The notes below the pieces were generated by a model. That model was given only the letters and a program-made list of their open reading frames with translations. It had not been told where the DNA came from and did no database searches. The position numbers and the translations under genes were made by a program. DNA of 64,000 nt, taken from assembly GCA_030737875.1 (NCBI GenBank), contig CM060915.1:636572786-636636785 (forward strand), in the 5' to 3' direction. Positions within the stretch are counted from its first letter, which is position 1; each line of letters begins with the position of its first letter. Shown here in pieces: positions 26,093-38,501 of the stretch. The stretch is from Allium sativum. Lineage: Eukaryota > Streptophyta > Magnoliopsida > Asparagales > Amaryllidaceae.

Positions 26093-26282
26093 TATGCACT
26101 TGAGTTAATGGTTATTGGTTACCCGACGTGTCCTCCATAACCATTGGGTATTCCCCTACCCGAATCCGTTGGGTATTAAGCGAGGATGCGGTGGTTATGG
26201 AGGGCATAAATGGGTAGTGGGGATGAGGCAGATGGTGTATTCCCCGCATATTACCTGCCCCATTTACATCCCTAACAGAGAC

Positions 26283-27165
26283 GAACGATTTTAGGGAGCA
26301 ACGAACCTATTTTTGCAATTTCCGGCGACTAGAGTCAACACGGAAGTTGTAGGTGGTGATGAGATGGAGATGCTGGTCGAATTTGGTGTCGATTGGATGT
26401 GTGTGACGACGGTGGAGGCACCTGAAGTGGTTCACGATCGAGTTGGGTTTTAGGGCGAATGGGACGATAGTCGGTGGCGAGATTTTGGGCGATGGTGCGC
26501 CTCGTGACGGCGGTTGTGGGGGTGGGTCGGTTGAAGGCCCCGGTGGCCTGTGGCATGCACAGTGACGGTGAAGGTGGAGGGAGCACTGTGAAAACGTTTG
26601 AGGAAGAAAGGTTTTTAATTTAATTAATTTAATGGCGTGTTTAATCTGCTCAATGTATGAACTTGTATATCTCGTTCATACAAACTCAGAATTGGACAAA
26701 ACTGGATTCGCTGGAATCGTGGAGTCGGGAGCTTCACAACAAAACTAATTTGAACAGAAACGGAGCAAGTTGGAATTTTGAATTAAATTAAACTCACATT
26801 TAATTTAACTTAAAAAATGATTGTTATAATAATGATTAAGAATCAATGTGAGAACTCTTAACTGATTTGAAAGTTATTATAATCTTATCTGATTATATAT
26901 TGATTACTTGTAGTTACTATAATTGCTTTGTGGATGATGAACGTTTATTTATAGTTTTTTTTAATACTGTTATGTACATTTAAGCGTTAACCATTCATAA
27001 ATGTATCAACCTATTCAGCTATGATTGCTTGTGGTTACCCATTTATAACCTTTCAAAAACGGGTCAACCCTTTTATGATTCATTTAATCAAAATTCATAA
27101 ATGGGTTGATCCGATAGAGTTGTTAGGAGATTAAACGGGTATAGGTAAGTTTTGACAAATCTAGC
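26283..27165 (+). repeat. C-family LTR remnant, right part
   Basis: It continues the sequence interrupted at 14442. Positions about 26640-26900 align with LTR C at about 1240-1500: GTTCATACA, a GAATTGGAC-like word, GGAGTCGG/GGAGTTGG, and flanking AATTAAATTAAAC palindromic tracts. It fades out near 27165. No coding region is seen; an 83-codon minus-strand frame at 26335-26586 is proline-rich and unrecognised. Confidence 0.55.
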
Positions 27166-27364
27166 CGAATAAAGCCAATTTTTATAAAGCTGACTATATT
27201 TATGGTGGGAATCGTGATTCACGCCACGGTGTGGATTATAGTCGAACGGCTGTTGATCGTAGTAATGTTATTGCGTCCATTGAAATTGTTGTGTTTTCTC
27301 TCATTCAAGGTAAATAAATTGCGGGCCAATCCAGGTGAAGTACACCCTCCCAACCACTGTTATC

Positions 27365-28085
27365 ATGTCGCTCCACTACTCGACTAGTCGAGATCAAGTC
27401 ATCGCTTGAAGCCACGACTGGGCTATGTGTAAGAATGTCGGCCTACTTATCGAAATTCATCGACTAGTCTCGATTAGTCGACTCGGCTAGGTCGCTTTGA
27501 TTGTCGACTAGTTTGGAATGGCAGGCTTTAGGAAAAAAAAACCCATACAAAAAAAAAAAAAAAAAAAAACCGATCAGGATCAATTCTTTGTATTGTAGAA
27601 AAAAAAATGGACCCTAGAAGTTTAAATTCAAAAAAAAAAGAAAAAAAGTCGAAGTCGAAGCTTATAAGTTCGAAGCATCCAAAATCCGACGCTCTTCCAG
27701 TGCCGCCGTGAAAGTGAGACGGAACAAGATTCTCTACTCTTAAATGATGATGAGGATGTTGATGATGATTACAGACAAAGCCGACTACTATTCACGGAAC
27801 TAGTGATTGTGAGGCAAATAAAGAAGTGGTGCAAGATGACTATTTTTGAATTGATAGCATTATTTGTGTTTTTTATGTTGCACTTTATTAGATTTTAGTA
27901 TGCTTGTTGAAACATCATTTTGTTTTTTGTTTTCTTTGCAATTTGCACTTTATTAAATTATATGCATCATTTTGTTTATTTGCTTTGCTCAGTAGCAACA
28001 GTATATTTGTTGACTACTCTACGACTAATCGACTAGTCGATTAACTGGACCTTTGTCGACTCGACTCGACTTAGCGCGGTCTCCC
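27365..28085. mobile_element. Degenerate hAT-like element with CGACTAGTCGA repeats
   Basis: CGACTAGTCGA-type palindromes cluster at both ends (27374-27515 and 28015-28070), on either side of a middle with A-runs (27533-27566) and an Asp-rich short coding-like stretch near 27745. Clustered subterminal motifs on both sides suggest a DNA transposon, hAT-like by resemblance. I could not define terminal repeats or a target duplication, so limits and class are tentative. Confidence 0.4.
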
Positions 28086-28529
28086 AACTCATCTCCTTGG
28101 CAACGATGTAAGTTGTTTGCGTGTTGGTGAACGCGCCCTCTTAATGATTGGACGCTTGTTTTCACAGCGCAAAAGATCTGGCTGGAATCCCTAAACCATG
28201 GATGAATTCATACGAGACACAAACCTGCGGACAATTAAGCAAAACGAAAGGGTATTATGGGTACAATAGTGCTATTGGGCCCCAAAACGTGGAATGAAAT
28301 AGTACTCAATTAGATCTACGGCTGCAATACATCAAATAAAATAAAATCGAAGGTTCACTGGTATTCAGTGTCATCCACCGTATTCATATCAGCATTCCGC
28401 AGTTGGATAAATCTGCAGAATTACCCAACTGCAGAATTACCCAAAAAGAGAAGAAGAAAAGAAACACTAATAAAAGTGGGGCAATTCTTCAGAAAGACTC
28501 GAAGAAAAAGTTAACTGCATACAGAAGTA
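28086..28529 (+). promoter_or_regulatory. Upstream region and 5' UTR of the deaminase gene
   Basis: Between the degenerate transposon and the start codon lies about 440 bp. It holds an ACGTGG G-box core near 28275, an AAATAAAATAAAAT stretch near 28335, and a purine-rich GAAGAAAAG leader. No convincing TATA box is seen. An in-frame TAA at 28512-28514 fixes the start codon downstream of it. Confidence 0.4.
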
Positions 28530-31500
28530 ATGGAGGAGATGAAGGAATGGTGTCGACTTATCCCTAAAATAGAGCTCCATGCCCATCTCAACGGTTCCAT
28601 TAGAGATTCTACTCTTTTGTAAATTTTATCACTTATTTAAATTATTGTTATTTCCAGTGTTAGTTACAGTTATGAGATACCCGTCAATTCGTCTTCTTAA
28701 CATAGTTTTCATGTTTGTTAGTTTTGAAAGTATTATATTTGTTTTCGGACTAGCTAAGTGTGCTATATTTTTATTTTGACTTGTAAGTACTGAACTCATT
28801 GTTTGCCAGAGAAAGAGAATATAATTTATATTATATTTTGTTGTCGAACGAAGGCGTATTATATCTGTATTGAACAATGGTTAGATAATATTAATAATTG
28901 AATTATTGACTGTGTTTACCTACAACGAAAAGGGTGATTTATAAACTTTGATTTGTTTATGATTTCACCATTTTCAAGAGAATGGGCTTAGTGGGACTTA
29001 ATACTTCAGTTCATGATACTTGCACATGGGAGAATCATAATAATTGGCGTTAAAACTTTATATTATTGAAGTACTTCTAAATTTTTATAGCAACTTCAGT
29101 TTATAATACTTGCATCTCTAAATCATAATATTTGTGATGATAAATTTTTATAATGATAATATTAAGGCTGGTTCTATTTGCACCCCATTTATTTTCTTTT
29201 TAAAATTAATAATTATGGAAACAAATCTGTAATGTAACCAGGTTCGTGTAAAATCCTCGCTCGGTTGACGGTCTGAGCGAGATTTGTATATTAACCTTGC
29301 TTCCATCAAACTAGGTTTGTATTATAACATAGTTAGGGTCAAACGAGGTTTACATGATAACCTAGTTTGGAGCAAACGATGTTTGTGAATCAACCACATC
29401 ATATTTGCACGTGGTTTAAATAATATAATGACATTTTGGGTATAAATGGGGGGAAAGGGGGGGGGGGTTGAAGAGCAAAAACTGGGATGTGATGATTTTT
29501 TAAAGATGAACGGGGTGAGAAAGGAGGAGAACAGAGTGGAAATAGAATTAGCCTAATATTAATGTGTTTATACTTGGGTTGGACATACAGCGCACCACAA
29601 TACGAAAACTGTCCAGACTGAACTGCAAAAGCGGCGTGGAAAACCAGTCCAAATCTTCTCTCTAAAGCAAGTATCTCAAACTGAACCGATTCACAACAAT
29701 ACGGTTTGATTGTGGTTTGAACTGTTAATCCAACCATATTAAACAGAACAGAATCGATCCGAAAACCTGTACTAGCAATCTTACGATGAAATATAACTAA
29801 TTCCTATCTAATTTTTTATTTTTACGATGTTTATTCTATTTTCAACGTATGTTGTTATATTAATAATAACCGTTATCATAAAGGAAATTTTTATAGATTC
29901 AATATAATAGTTTCCATATTATTTTTTGGATAATGCTAATTATAATCTTATTTGAGTTATCTTACTTAATATTCATGTATTAATTAACCTTGATATTTGG
30001 TTAATGTACTAAACCAATGTCGCTTTCCATTAAACGTAAAATTGAAGTATTCATACAGTTAAAAACTATTTTTTTCAGTTTAGGATAACATTGTGTGTTT
30101 TAACGTTCAAATGACACAACGTCACTCAATCGTAAATTGATTATTGGTGGAAGTAATTTACTTATTTCATATTTAATACGGTTTCAAACTGGACCGAACC
30201 AAAACCCATACCATATTACAAAAAACAGACAAAAGAACAGAACCGAAACCGAACCGTTTGAACGGCTAGTATATTGTTTTGTATTTTTGATTAATCGTTT
30301 GATGCGGTGCGAAAGCGGTTTGGACTTCAAACCGCACCAGACCGAACCGCGTCCACCCCTATTTTATATTGTGGTTCCTTTTGTTAACCCTGCTTCGTAG
30401 CATGATAGGTTATGTGTTATCCAAAGTGCGTCTACTAGTGTACATGTCATTTATGTTTGCATCTCTGAATCATAATATATATGTGATGGGAAAAAAAATC
30501 TCATAATATTGATGTGTTTATACTGCGATACCTTTTGTTAACCTCACTTCTTAGCATGAATTTGCTTATGCTTTATTGAAAGTGCTTCTGCTAGTGTTTG
30601 GTAACTCTTCTTCTTAACAATAAAAATTGAAAATATCTTTTACTATCATTTTTTTTGTCTGGGAAAAGGAGCATTTTTCGAATAGTTAATAATACAAGGT
30701 TGCGGTATTCTGTTAAGTGAGATGTGTTACTTAAGTAACTAAATGCATGATTTACACTATTTTTTTTTTTCATTTGCCAGGGAACTTGCCAAAGTGTTGG
30801 GTGAAAAAGGTGTCATCGTTTTTGAAGATGTAAAGGATGTGATATTGAAATGTATGTATACTATACATAACAATGACATCATCTTCATTGTCTTAATTCT
30901 TAATTGTAGTAGGTTAACAGTTGATTTTATGTTCACAAAATTTCAACCAGCCACCTCCCCATTTTTGATTGGAAGTCTACGAGTTCTAAACCAATATAAT
31001 ATGCTTACACCATATCTATAAACTATATATGCATATGAATGAACACGAGCTCTCACGCGCGGATCAAGTATAAATGAAAAAAAAGCAATTTTGACTTTAA
31101 TAACCTGCAATTCCATCAAAAAGTATTAGGCCTATACTTATGAATGAGGGGAAACTTGGAGTGTTTCTTGCTTTTGAGCAAAAATACAATATACCAGAGG
31201 CTTTCTGAAAATTAGCCCATAAATTACTTTCTGAGAATGTTAATAGCAATGGTTTCTTGCAGGAGTGGCAGGGTAGCAAAGTACTTAGTACCCAAGCCAT
31301 GTTAACGTCTCTATTTCATTTTCGTCCTTTTGTAAATACCATATTCCTTCCTAAACTTTGAGTATCACTTGATTGTTCTTACTGTTATCTTTAAATCTAA
31401 TGCAGTTGGTCGATCTTTACCTGAATGCTTTCAACTATTTGATCTTTACCATATACTTGCAACTGATCATGATACGGTAGCTAGAATCAGTAAAGAAACT

Positions 31501-34500
31501 ATTGAAGATTTTGCAGCTGAAAACGTTGTTTATCTAGAGCTTAGAACAACCCCAAAGGTAACGTTTAGTACAACCATCTTCATGTGGTACGATAACGAGG
31601 GTTAAATTGAAGGTTCACATGGTTGCAATTTATGGTTATCTGAGTACATGCACTTGATTAGGTACGATGTGCCACAAATTGAAATGAAAATAACGATTTT
31701 GTGTTGTATAGGGAGTTATTTCTATTATATTATTCGCAATTCCGGGGAAGTATAGAGTTGCATTTTCAGATATTTCCATGTCATCATAGGAAGAACTTTA
31801 TGCATTATTCCATTCAGATGCTGTAATTGAAATATAACATGGTTTCCAATCATATATCCAACAGTAATGCTTCAGTAGTCCAATAAATAAGTTCATCTGA
31901 GCTTTATATCCTTTTTCTTTTCTTTTCTTTTTCAATAGAACAATCAAGCCAAAGGGATGACAAAACGCTCTTATATAGAAGCAGTTATTAATGGTATAAG
32001 GTCAGTTGATACTATTGATGTTATTTTCGTTTCTTCTGGAGTTATAAATGAAAACTCAACCAAATGTGTACCAAAGAATGGTATATGTTTGAATGAGAGG
32101 AAGAAAATATATGTTCGACTCCTTCTAAGCATTGATCGGCGTGAAACTACTGAAGCAGCACTGGAGACTGTACGTCTCTATCTTAACTATGATTTCAATC
32201 CTTTTTATATTTAAATTTCATTTGTTTTGATTGGCTTTTTTTGGGTATTCAATAATCATAGGTTAATTTGGCACTGGAATTGAAGCACATGGGAGTAATT
32301 GGCATTGATCTATCTGGAAATCCTGTAGTAGGAGAATGGTATGTCAGACATCAGATTCAGTTTATGTTTCTGTTTAGATGAAGTTTTTTCTATATAAAAT
32401 AACTATTAATAAAATAAAATAAAAACGAAAATAAGAAAAGTGAAGATGTTGAATTATCAACTCGTATAAAATGATGTGACACCTATATAGCTTATGTATT
32501 CTATAATTAAAAAATGGTGCCGCGACTACAAGCAAAACATGTGCTATATCAACCTTGCATACAGGCTTACAGCCAAACATGAACTATAAAACTAACAGGT
32601 ACATTTATATTTTATGGTACTAGACTAGTCTTGTTGATTCAATTGTTATACTTACATGTTTTAGGAAAACATTCCTCCCAGCACTGAAGCATGCCAAGGA
32701 TCAAGGTCTTCCTATTACACTTCATTGTGGAGAGGTACATAAGAATATATTGTAACATCCAGATTATATTTCCAAACTATCACTAGTTATTGATCTCTGC
32801 TTTGTTTACTAAGTACATGTTGGATGCTAGCTTCCCTTTATTCTTTTTTCTCCTGACTTGTTTACTCACTTAGCATAAATAACTGCAACTGCTCTAGTTA
32901 GAGCATGAAATTTTCTATTCTAATTATATTATCTTGATAAGTTTCATCTTTCGTAGGTTTGTGTATGCATGAAACCCCGTCAGTTTTCAATATATTTCCA
33001 AACTACGACTAGTTTTATGGACAGTAATGGACTTCGTGATGACATTCTTAATATAGAGCTGATTGTTCCCCGTGTCAATTGAAGCAGCAAAATTTTCTCA
33101 ATCTTAGTATGATATACAATTAGGGCCCCTAAAAAATGTTCCACCAGAATTTCCGTTGGCAACCTTTTCATCTATCTGATATAAGCAGTTTTCTTGAGCA
33201 AGTTTATTCAACCACCATTCAGAACAGCTAATAAGCTTAATATCATAAATTTAGTGTTTGTAGGTACCTAACAAGAAGGAAATTCAAGCAATGCTGGATA
33301 TTTCTCCCCAAAGGATCGGTCATGCTTGTTTCCTTGAAGATGAAGAGTGGGAAAGAGTCAAAGCTTTGAGAATACCAGTATATCTTATTTCTTATATTCT
33401 CAATCTATTTTTTTTTCTTTCTATTCTCACTCTATATTCTTATGAATCACTTAATATTTGTACTTTACTCTGATAACTTATCCACAGATTGAGATATGCT
33501 TGACTTCCAATCTTCGAACAGAGCGTCTCGAGTCCATAAATCATCATCACTTTGGTTAGTTCTTTTGATTTATGTAACCATGGAATATTTATAATGACCT
33601 GATAAAGAGGCCTTGTCGAATAATTAGTCATGAGACATGAGGTTTGATCACTGTGATTCTTGATCTTTCAAATGAAAAGTTTCATCTGAAATATCACAAG
33701 TGGTTCAACTCAAAAGTTTATAACTCTTATTTTAGGATTTGCAACATTGCTAGGGAAACTGCGAACTTGCAACATTAATAACCCAGCAATATCAATTTGA
33801 CTTCCTTTCTACAACAGTTTGTTTTGTTTTTGCACCATCAGTTTTCTTAATCAAAACCCTTGTGCTCTACAAATAAGTTGCATGATTCAAGTTAGACGCA
33901 AGTTAGGATAATGTATAATTATATTTGCCGGACGTCTTTGTACACATCAAAAACTTTGTGACTTCCTTTCTATCCCGCCTTTGAACCAAATAAAGATAGG
34001 AATACGTAAGGTACAGTATCAAACAAAGTAGTATTTCATATTTGTGTTTTTTTTTTCAACTTAATTGTTATGCATGAATAATTTCTGCAGATGATCTATA
34101 CAAATTAAAGCATCCAGTTTCCCTATGCACTGATGATCGAGGCCTTTTCTCAACCACTTTATCTTATGAATATCATCTGGCTGCTTCAACATTTGGTATG
34201 CAGTTACTTCACTGTATTATATTCTAATTATATGTGATCCATTAAAGTAATAGTATGATCCAAGCCCCTTAAAAAATTAGAACATTCCAACATCAAATTC
34301 TTTCGAGGGATATTTGGTATAACCACTTATACTAATTATAATATTTGATTTAGCCCCGCTGTTCTTTCTACTAAACTTACTGATAGAAATCTAAAGCGGG
34401 AACAAATAAAGAGATTGAAACAGGAAAAGCGGCCAATTAAGGAATTCTGTAGTGTGAACTGTATGTGTGTGTATGTGTGGAGCGGCTGTTGGGACACAAA

Positions 34501-34615
34501 CAAATTGTGAACCGTTGGATTTAATTGTCTTTACATAGAAGGTGGAATTTAGGAGAAGATCTAATGATTGAGATTTATTGTCTAAATTTATGTCCGCATT
34601 TTCTGTTTAAATAAA

Positions 34616-34696
<81 letters not shown>

Positions 34697-36827
34697 TCTA
34701 CACCTTTATCTCCCCTTGAATTCCAAGCACTCATTCCGACTCCGACTGAATTTAATAATATAGTGTAGCGGAAAGAGAGAGAAAATTAATCTTTATTGTT
34801 TTGTTTACGGTTATTATTTGGTTATTTATTTATTAATATTTGTTTAATTATTTTATCTTTATTTCTGTTTTCACCTTTAAGTCTCTTATTATTGTTATTA
34901 CCTTTAAATCGACCTTTTCATTTGGTTTGGGTTCCATCACTAGCCGACCTCAACTTGTTTGGGAATAATGGCTTTGTTGTTGTTGTTGTTGTAATGTTTT
35001 GTTTACTAAATAATATTTTGACATTCAATTCCAGTGTAATAAAATAACACATTATATACTAGCATTCCATTCAAAATAAAACACATTCCACATTCCATTG
35101 AAAATAAATAAAAAACTAGGGAAGAAAGATTAGCGTGATGTAAAAATTATCTACTTTTATTTCCTCCTCCTTTTTGGTTTCCTTTGAAAGCTTGGATTTT
35201 TATCGGAAACGTTCTAGTAAAAAAGATGCACACATCTGTATAAATTGAAAAATCACAAACTGTTATTTTAACTAAGAAATGTCCATCTTAAAGATGTTTC
35301 CGACAAGGACTCTTAAAAAGGTCTAGCAAGTTATCCGTTGTAAACTTCAGCAAAGGAGGTAATGAAATAAAATAAATAAACATTTGAGGTTATGTTCAAT
35401 ATTCTAACTAGGTTATGAGACCCCATGCACCCTCCACATAAATAAATGAATGAATGAATAAACTAATGTATAATCCTTTTGTATGAATCCCCCTTGTTAA
35501 ACCTTGATTTTTCTTAAGTTCTGCCAGGGAGAGGGAGAGGGATCTAAAAATACTATGTTTTTTTTTTTTTTTTTTTTTTTTGGTTAATTCTGTATATAAA
35601 TCAAGCATCTGTTTATGGAAATGCTGTAGAATATATTTACTCTGTCATGGAGGGCAGACGCATCAAATTATGAGCAAGTTTCATGTATATTTTGCAAATA
35701 ATTGAATTTTCTTTTTCGAAAGGCATTAAGTGCGCCACAGTTCCTATTCCAAAATATCCATTCTTACTTTATTCATTTTTTCTTTGAAATGTACTAAGAA
35801 TAGAAGGGGGCATAAACAATACTGCCATACGGAAACCGTCCACATCGGACCGTAGAAACAGTATGGAAACCTGTACCGGATCTTTCAACCGAAGCAAATA
35901 TCAAAAACTGGATTGACCCACCTTGATATGGTTTGGACGATTGAACCAAGCATATTAAATTGGACCAAACTGAATATTTACACTAGTAATCTTATGCTAC
36001 AAATATAACCAAATTCTTATTTCATTTTAGATTCTAACGATATATATTCTATTTCCAACGTCATTGTTGTCATAATAATATTAATCATTGTCATAAAGGA
36101 CCAAGTTATAGTTTTAATTTAATATTTTTATCTCATTTTTTGCATAAATGCGGACTATAATCTTTATTCTAGTTATTTTACTTGATGATTGTGCTTCAAA
36201 CCGACTTATGCCCACCCCTACTCTAGAATATCCAAATATCCTAAAAGTTTAATTGGCAAAGTGCCACTGATGCTATATACCGAACCATCCTCTGTTAACT
36301 TTGTTCAGTCGACGTTGTAACGTTCAGACAAATATGTCATATTGAAGTTAGATTTTTAGGAGTTATAATTTGTTTTTGAACTGCTTAGTTTAGAACAGAA
36401 TTGAAGATGTCATTGCTGTCTATTTTCAAAATGTGGAGCATTAGATTTACTCATTCGCTTTTTTGAAAAGCATCTTTTTTCAATGTGTGCGTACGTACGC
36501 GCGCATACGCATACGTGTGTCTGTGAATTGTCACATTGAGTATTCATAGGAGGTGTTCACTCCATTATCATCTTCTTGTTTTGGATTGGGATGAATGAAA
36601 CAAGTTCAAGATGTTCGAAACGTTTGAGTTCCAGTTGAATACATTTGATATGTTATTTCAATGTTCATGTATTAGTTAATTATATTACCTGTTTGTGACG
36701 TGAAGGACTTAACAAGGAGGAGATGATTGAGCTAGCTCGCAGTGCCATCAACTTCATATTTGAAGATGATGAAGTAAAGCAGTCTTTGCAAGAGATGTTC
36801 AAGGATGCTGAGAAAAGGCTGCAGTGA
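28530..36827 (+). CDS. MAPDA: N6-methyl-AMP deaminase (adenosine deaminase-like), 10 coding exons
   Basis: This cytosolic zinc hydrolase removes methylamine from N6-methyl-AMP to give IMP, clearing m6A breakdown products. Coding exons: 28530-28618, 30781-30851, 31406-31557, 31939-32169, 32262-32338, 32665-32734, 33264-33377, 33488-33554, 34091-34195, 36706-36827. All nine introns are GT-AG and phases join to 365 codons plus TGA, the usual family length. Visible family motifs: PKIELHAHLNGS (zinc ligands His17, His19), YLELRTTPK, LHCGE (His227, Glu230), RIGHAC (His250) and CTDDRGLFS (Asp305, Asp306). All metal and catalytic residues are present. An in-frame stop lies upstream of the first ATG. 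No frameshift or stop is seen, so the gene looks functional. Introns 1 and 9 exceed 2 kb because of inserted repeats. Classical adenosine deaminase is less likely, given the plant context and ADAL-type motifs. Confidence 0.94.
29306..29404. repeat. 33-bp degenerate tandem repeat in intron 1
   Basis: Three adjacent 33-bp units begin TCAAACTAGG, TCAAACGAGG and GCAAACGATG. A weaker half-unit precedes them near 29276. Confidence 0.6.
29571..30361. mobile_element. hAT-like non-autonomous repeat in intron 1
   Basis: The right end ...CCGCGTCCACCCCTA and left end TACTTGGGTTGGAC resemble the [13 protein letters not shown] termini of plant hAT MITEs. The interior has many AACCGAACC/GGTTTG words. Positions 29590-29970 align with 35820-36190 in intron 9, including the shared stretch ending near a CATAAAGGA word. 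No clean 8-bp duplication is visible, so limits are approximate. Confidence 0.5.
34619..34693. repeat. Compound (AT)n(CT)n microsatellite in intron 9
   Basis: About 17 AT dinucleotides are followed directly by about 19 CT dinucleotides. Confidence 0.97.
34942..34993 (+). mobile_element. SINE/RTE-LINE 3' tail in intron 9
   Basis: CCGACCTCAACTTGTTTGGG followed by GGCTTTGTTGTTG and five to six TTG units matches the 3' tail shared by Au-like plant SINEs and RTE LINEs. No tRNA-derived head is evident upstream, so this looks 5'-truncated. Confidence 0.6.
35811..36220. mobile_element. hAT-like MITE in intron 9
   Basis: Ends TAGAAGGGGGCATAA and, reverse-complemented, TAGGGGTGGGCATAA are similar imperfect terminal repeats 410 bp apart. 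The interior aligns with 29590-29970 in intron 1. The flanking 8-mers share only their last four bases, so an eroded duplication is possible. Confidence 0.55.
36483..36520. repeat. Alternating purine-pyrimidine tract in intron 9
   Basis: 38 consecutive bases alternate purine and pyrimidine, built of GT, AC, GC and AT steps with a central CGCGCGC. It lies 186 bp upstream of the last exon and is a sequence type able to adopt Z-DNA. Confidence 0.8.
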
Positions 36828-37256
36828 GATATATGCTGCTTATTTGGTCATATCTTCTGAACCTAAATAAGCAGCTTAGTGACCCCATTGAATAGAATTT
36901 ATGAAACTGGAATGTATCTTGACATTACAATTGATGTTTTAAGTTTGCCTTTTTGTACGTTTATTTATTATGTCGTCTCTTTTATATTTGAGTAATCAGT
37001 AAAATATAAAATGCACGGCTTTTTCCAGCGAGTGATAAATTCATATTCCAAGTATCTAGTAATACTCCCTGTAGCATGGGTAATGGATGTAGATGACACT
37101 GTGTTGAACGTGTTTCACAGAGTTGTATAGGTGCATTTGTGAAAAATGAGGATTTAAGACATAAAAGTTAAAAGCTTGTATCTATGTAAACACGAGTGAT
37201 AAAGAGACTTCTTGAAAGGAATACGAGTAACCAAATAAACAAGAGAGTAACGACTG

Positions 37257-37260
<4 letters not shown>
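36828..37260. other. 3' flank of the deaminase gene
   Basis: AT-rich sequence after the stop codon. It should contain the 3' UTR and polyadenylation site, but no canonical AATAAA with a clear downstream element stands out. Confidence 0.4.

Positions 37261-37327
<67 letters not shown>
37261..37327. repeat. (TA)n microsatellite
   Basis: About 33 uninterrupted TA dinucleotides. The minus-strand frame through it is chance. Confidence 0.98.
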
Positions 37328-37331
<4 letters not shown>

Positions 37332-37615
37332 GCAGCGTTCAATGATATTCCAAACAATTGAGCACTTCTTTGATATTTTAATTTTCACCATCCATTTATA
37401 TTAAATTAAGTTGAAGAAGAGAAAATAAATGAAAGGAAAGGAATAGATAAATGAGTGATGAAAATTAGAGGGTCAAAGGGGTGTCACACAGTTTGGAGTG
37501 TCAATGAACGTTGCTCTTGAAATAATAGACTAGCTTATATAAATATTTTTGAAATTTTGAAAATAACCAAGTATGGTTTGTGTGATTTATTTAATGAAGT
37601 TGCTATGTAGATTTG

Positions 37616-37618
<3 letters not shown>

Positions 37619-37661
<43 letters not shown>

Positions 37662-38501
37662 CCAACCAGTTTTTATAGTGATTTGTAATACTGTTTTCAT
37701 TAAAACAAATAATGAATACATAAAAATAAAATAAAGGTAAGCAAATCGCCTGCCTGTTACAAACATCTTTCTGGACCTAGCTACAAACAAATAGTGTCTG
37801 ATTTAGTCTCCATGCAGGGAGAAAATCAAAACTAGAACATTGAAAGCAATTTAGTCTAAGAAAAAAAGAAAAAAAAACTCTGCACACCACAATAGAGCAT
37901 CACAGTGCAAAAACAATTATACAACAAGCTATGACACAGGAAAGAACACAAATGGCTGCAAAGCAGTCCCACTACCCTAACAACAAGCTAAGGAGGCAAT
38001 CAAGAACTAAAGAACGCAAGCGCTACCACCAGAAAACCTATAAAGGCAAAAAGCTTACCAATACGTCGCAAAAAAAATTCACAACCAAATGGTTTGCATT
38101 TCTATGAGTTTCAGGCACACAAATGATCTAGCAGAACAGGCGGTTTAGCTCAATAGATCATGATGAGACTCTGACATGTGGCAGAGAAATACAACTGTCG
38201 GCAAGTGTCCCACCGCGAGATGGATCGAAGATGGGAAAATATTCATAAGCGAAGCTGATGAGACCAAAGTCAAAGCGACATAAAGCAGGTGGAAAATACG
38301 AAGAAAATAGTTGTGGCTAGGGATAGGGTTAGGAGTGGTGAATTCCACGATAACGAAAACTGGATAAGGGGAATGATAGATCTGAGGGAAGCGAAGGCGT
38401 GAAAGTTTAGAAGCGAAAATGGAATGTTGTGGAGAAAGATCGAAGGAGAGAGAAACAAAGAGATGATAAAGCGATTGTCCAGTCGCCATGGAGGAGAAAG
38501 C
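37619..38501 (-). other. Poly(A)-tailed retro-inserted sequence, LINE 3' end or retrocopy
   Basis: A run of 39 T (37619-37657) reads as a poly(A) tail on the minus strand and is preceded, in that sense, by 3'UTR-like sequence. A 114-codon minus-strand frame (38145-38489, starting MATGQ) lies upstream; I do not recognise it. The 5' part is cut by the LTR starting at 38502. A plant L1 LINE 3' end or a processed gene copy are both possible; no target duplication could be identified. Confidence 0.35.

Larger units (their letters stand above)
14443..26274. mobile_element. Non-autonomous hAT-type transposon, split by the young gypsy element
   Basis: The left end reads TAGAGATGGAAAT and the right end, reverse-complemented, TAGGGATGTAAAT (11 of 13 match). 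The flanking 8-mers ACGGAGAC (14435-14442) and ACAGAGAC (26275-26282) match at 7 of 8, the 8-bp duplication typical of hAT. Removing the nested element and its target duplication (10,971 bp) leaves about 861 bp. The remaining sequence is GC-rich near the ends (GCGGGT/ACCCGC motifs) and encodes nothing recognisable. Mobilisation would need a transposase from elsewhere. Confidence 0.75.

Noticed and set aside
31957..32214. 85-codon frame as a separate gene
   Set aside because: It is exon 4 of the deaminase gene plus intron read-through, not an independent gene.
38144..38230. tRNA-like A box (TAGCTCAATAG)
   Set aside because: No matching B box (GGTTCGANNCC) or cloverleaf could be built downstream; the nearest candidate matches poorly.
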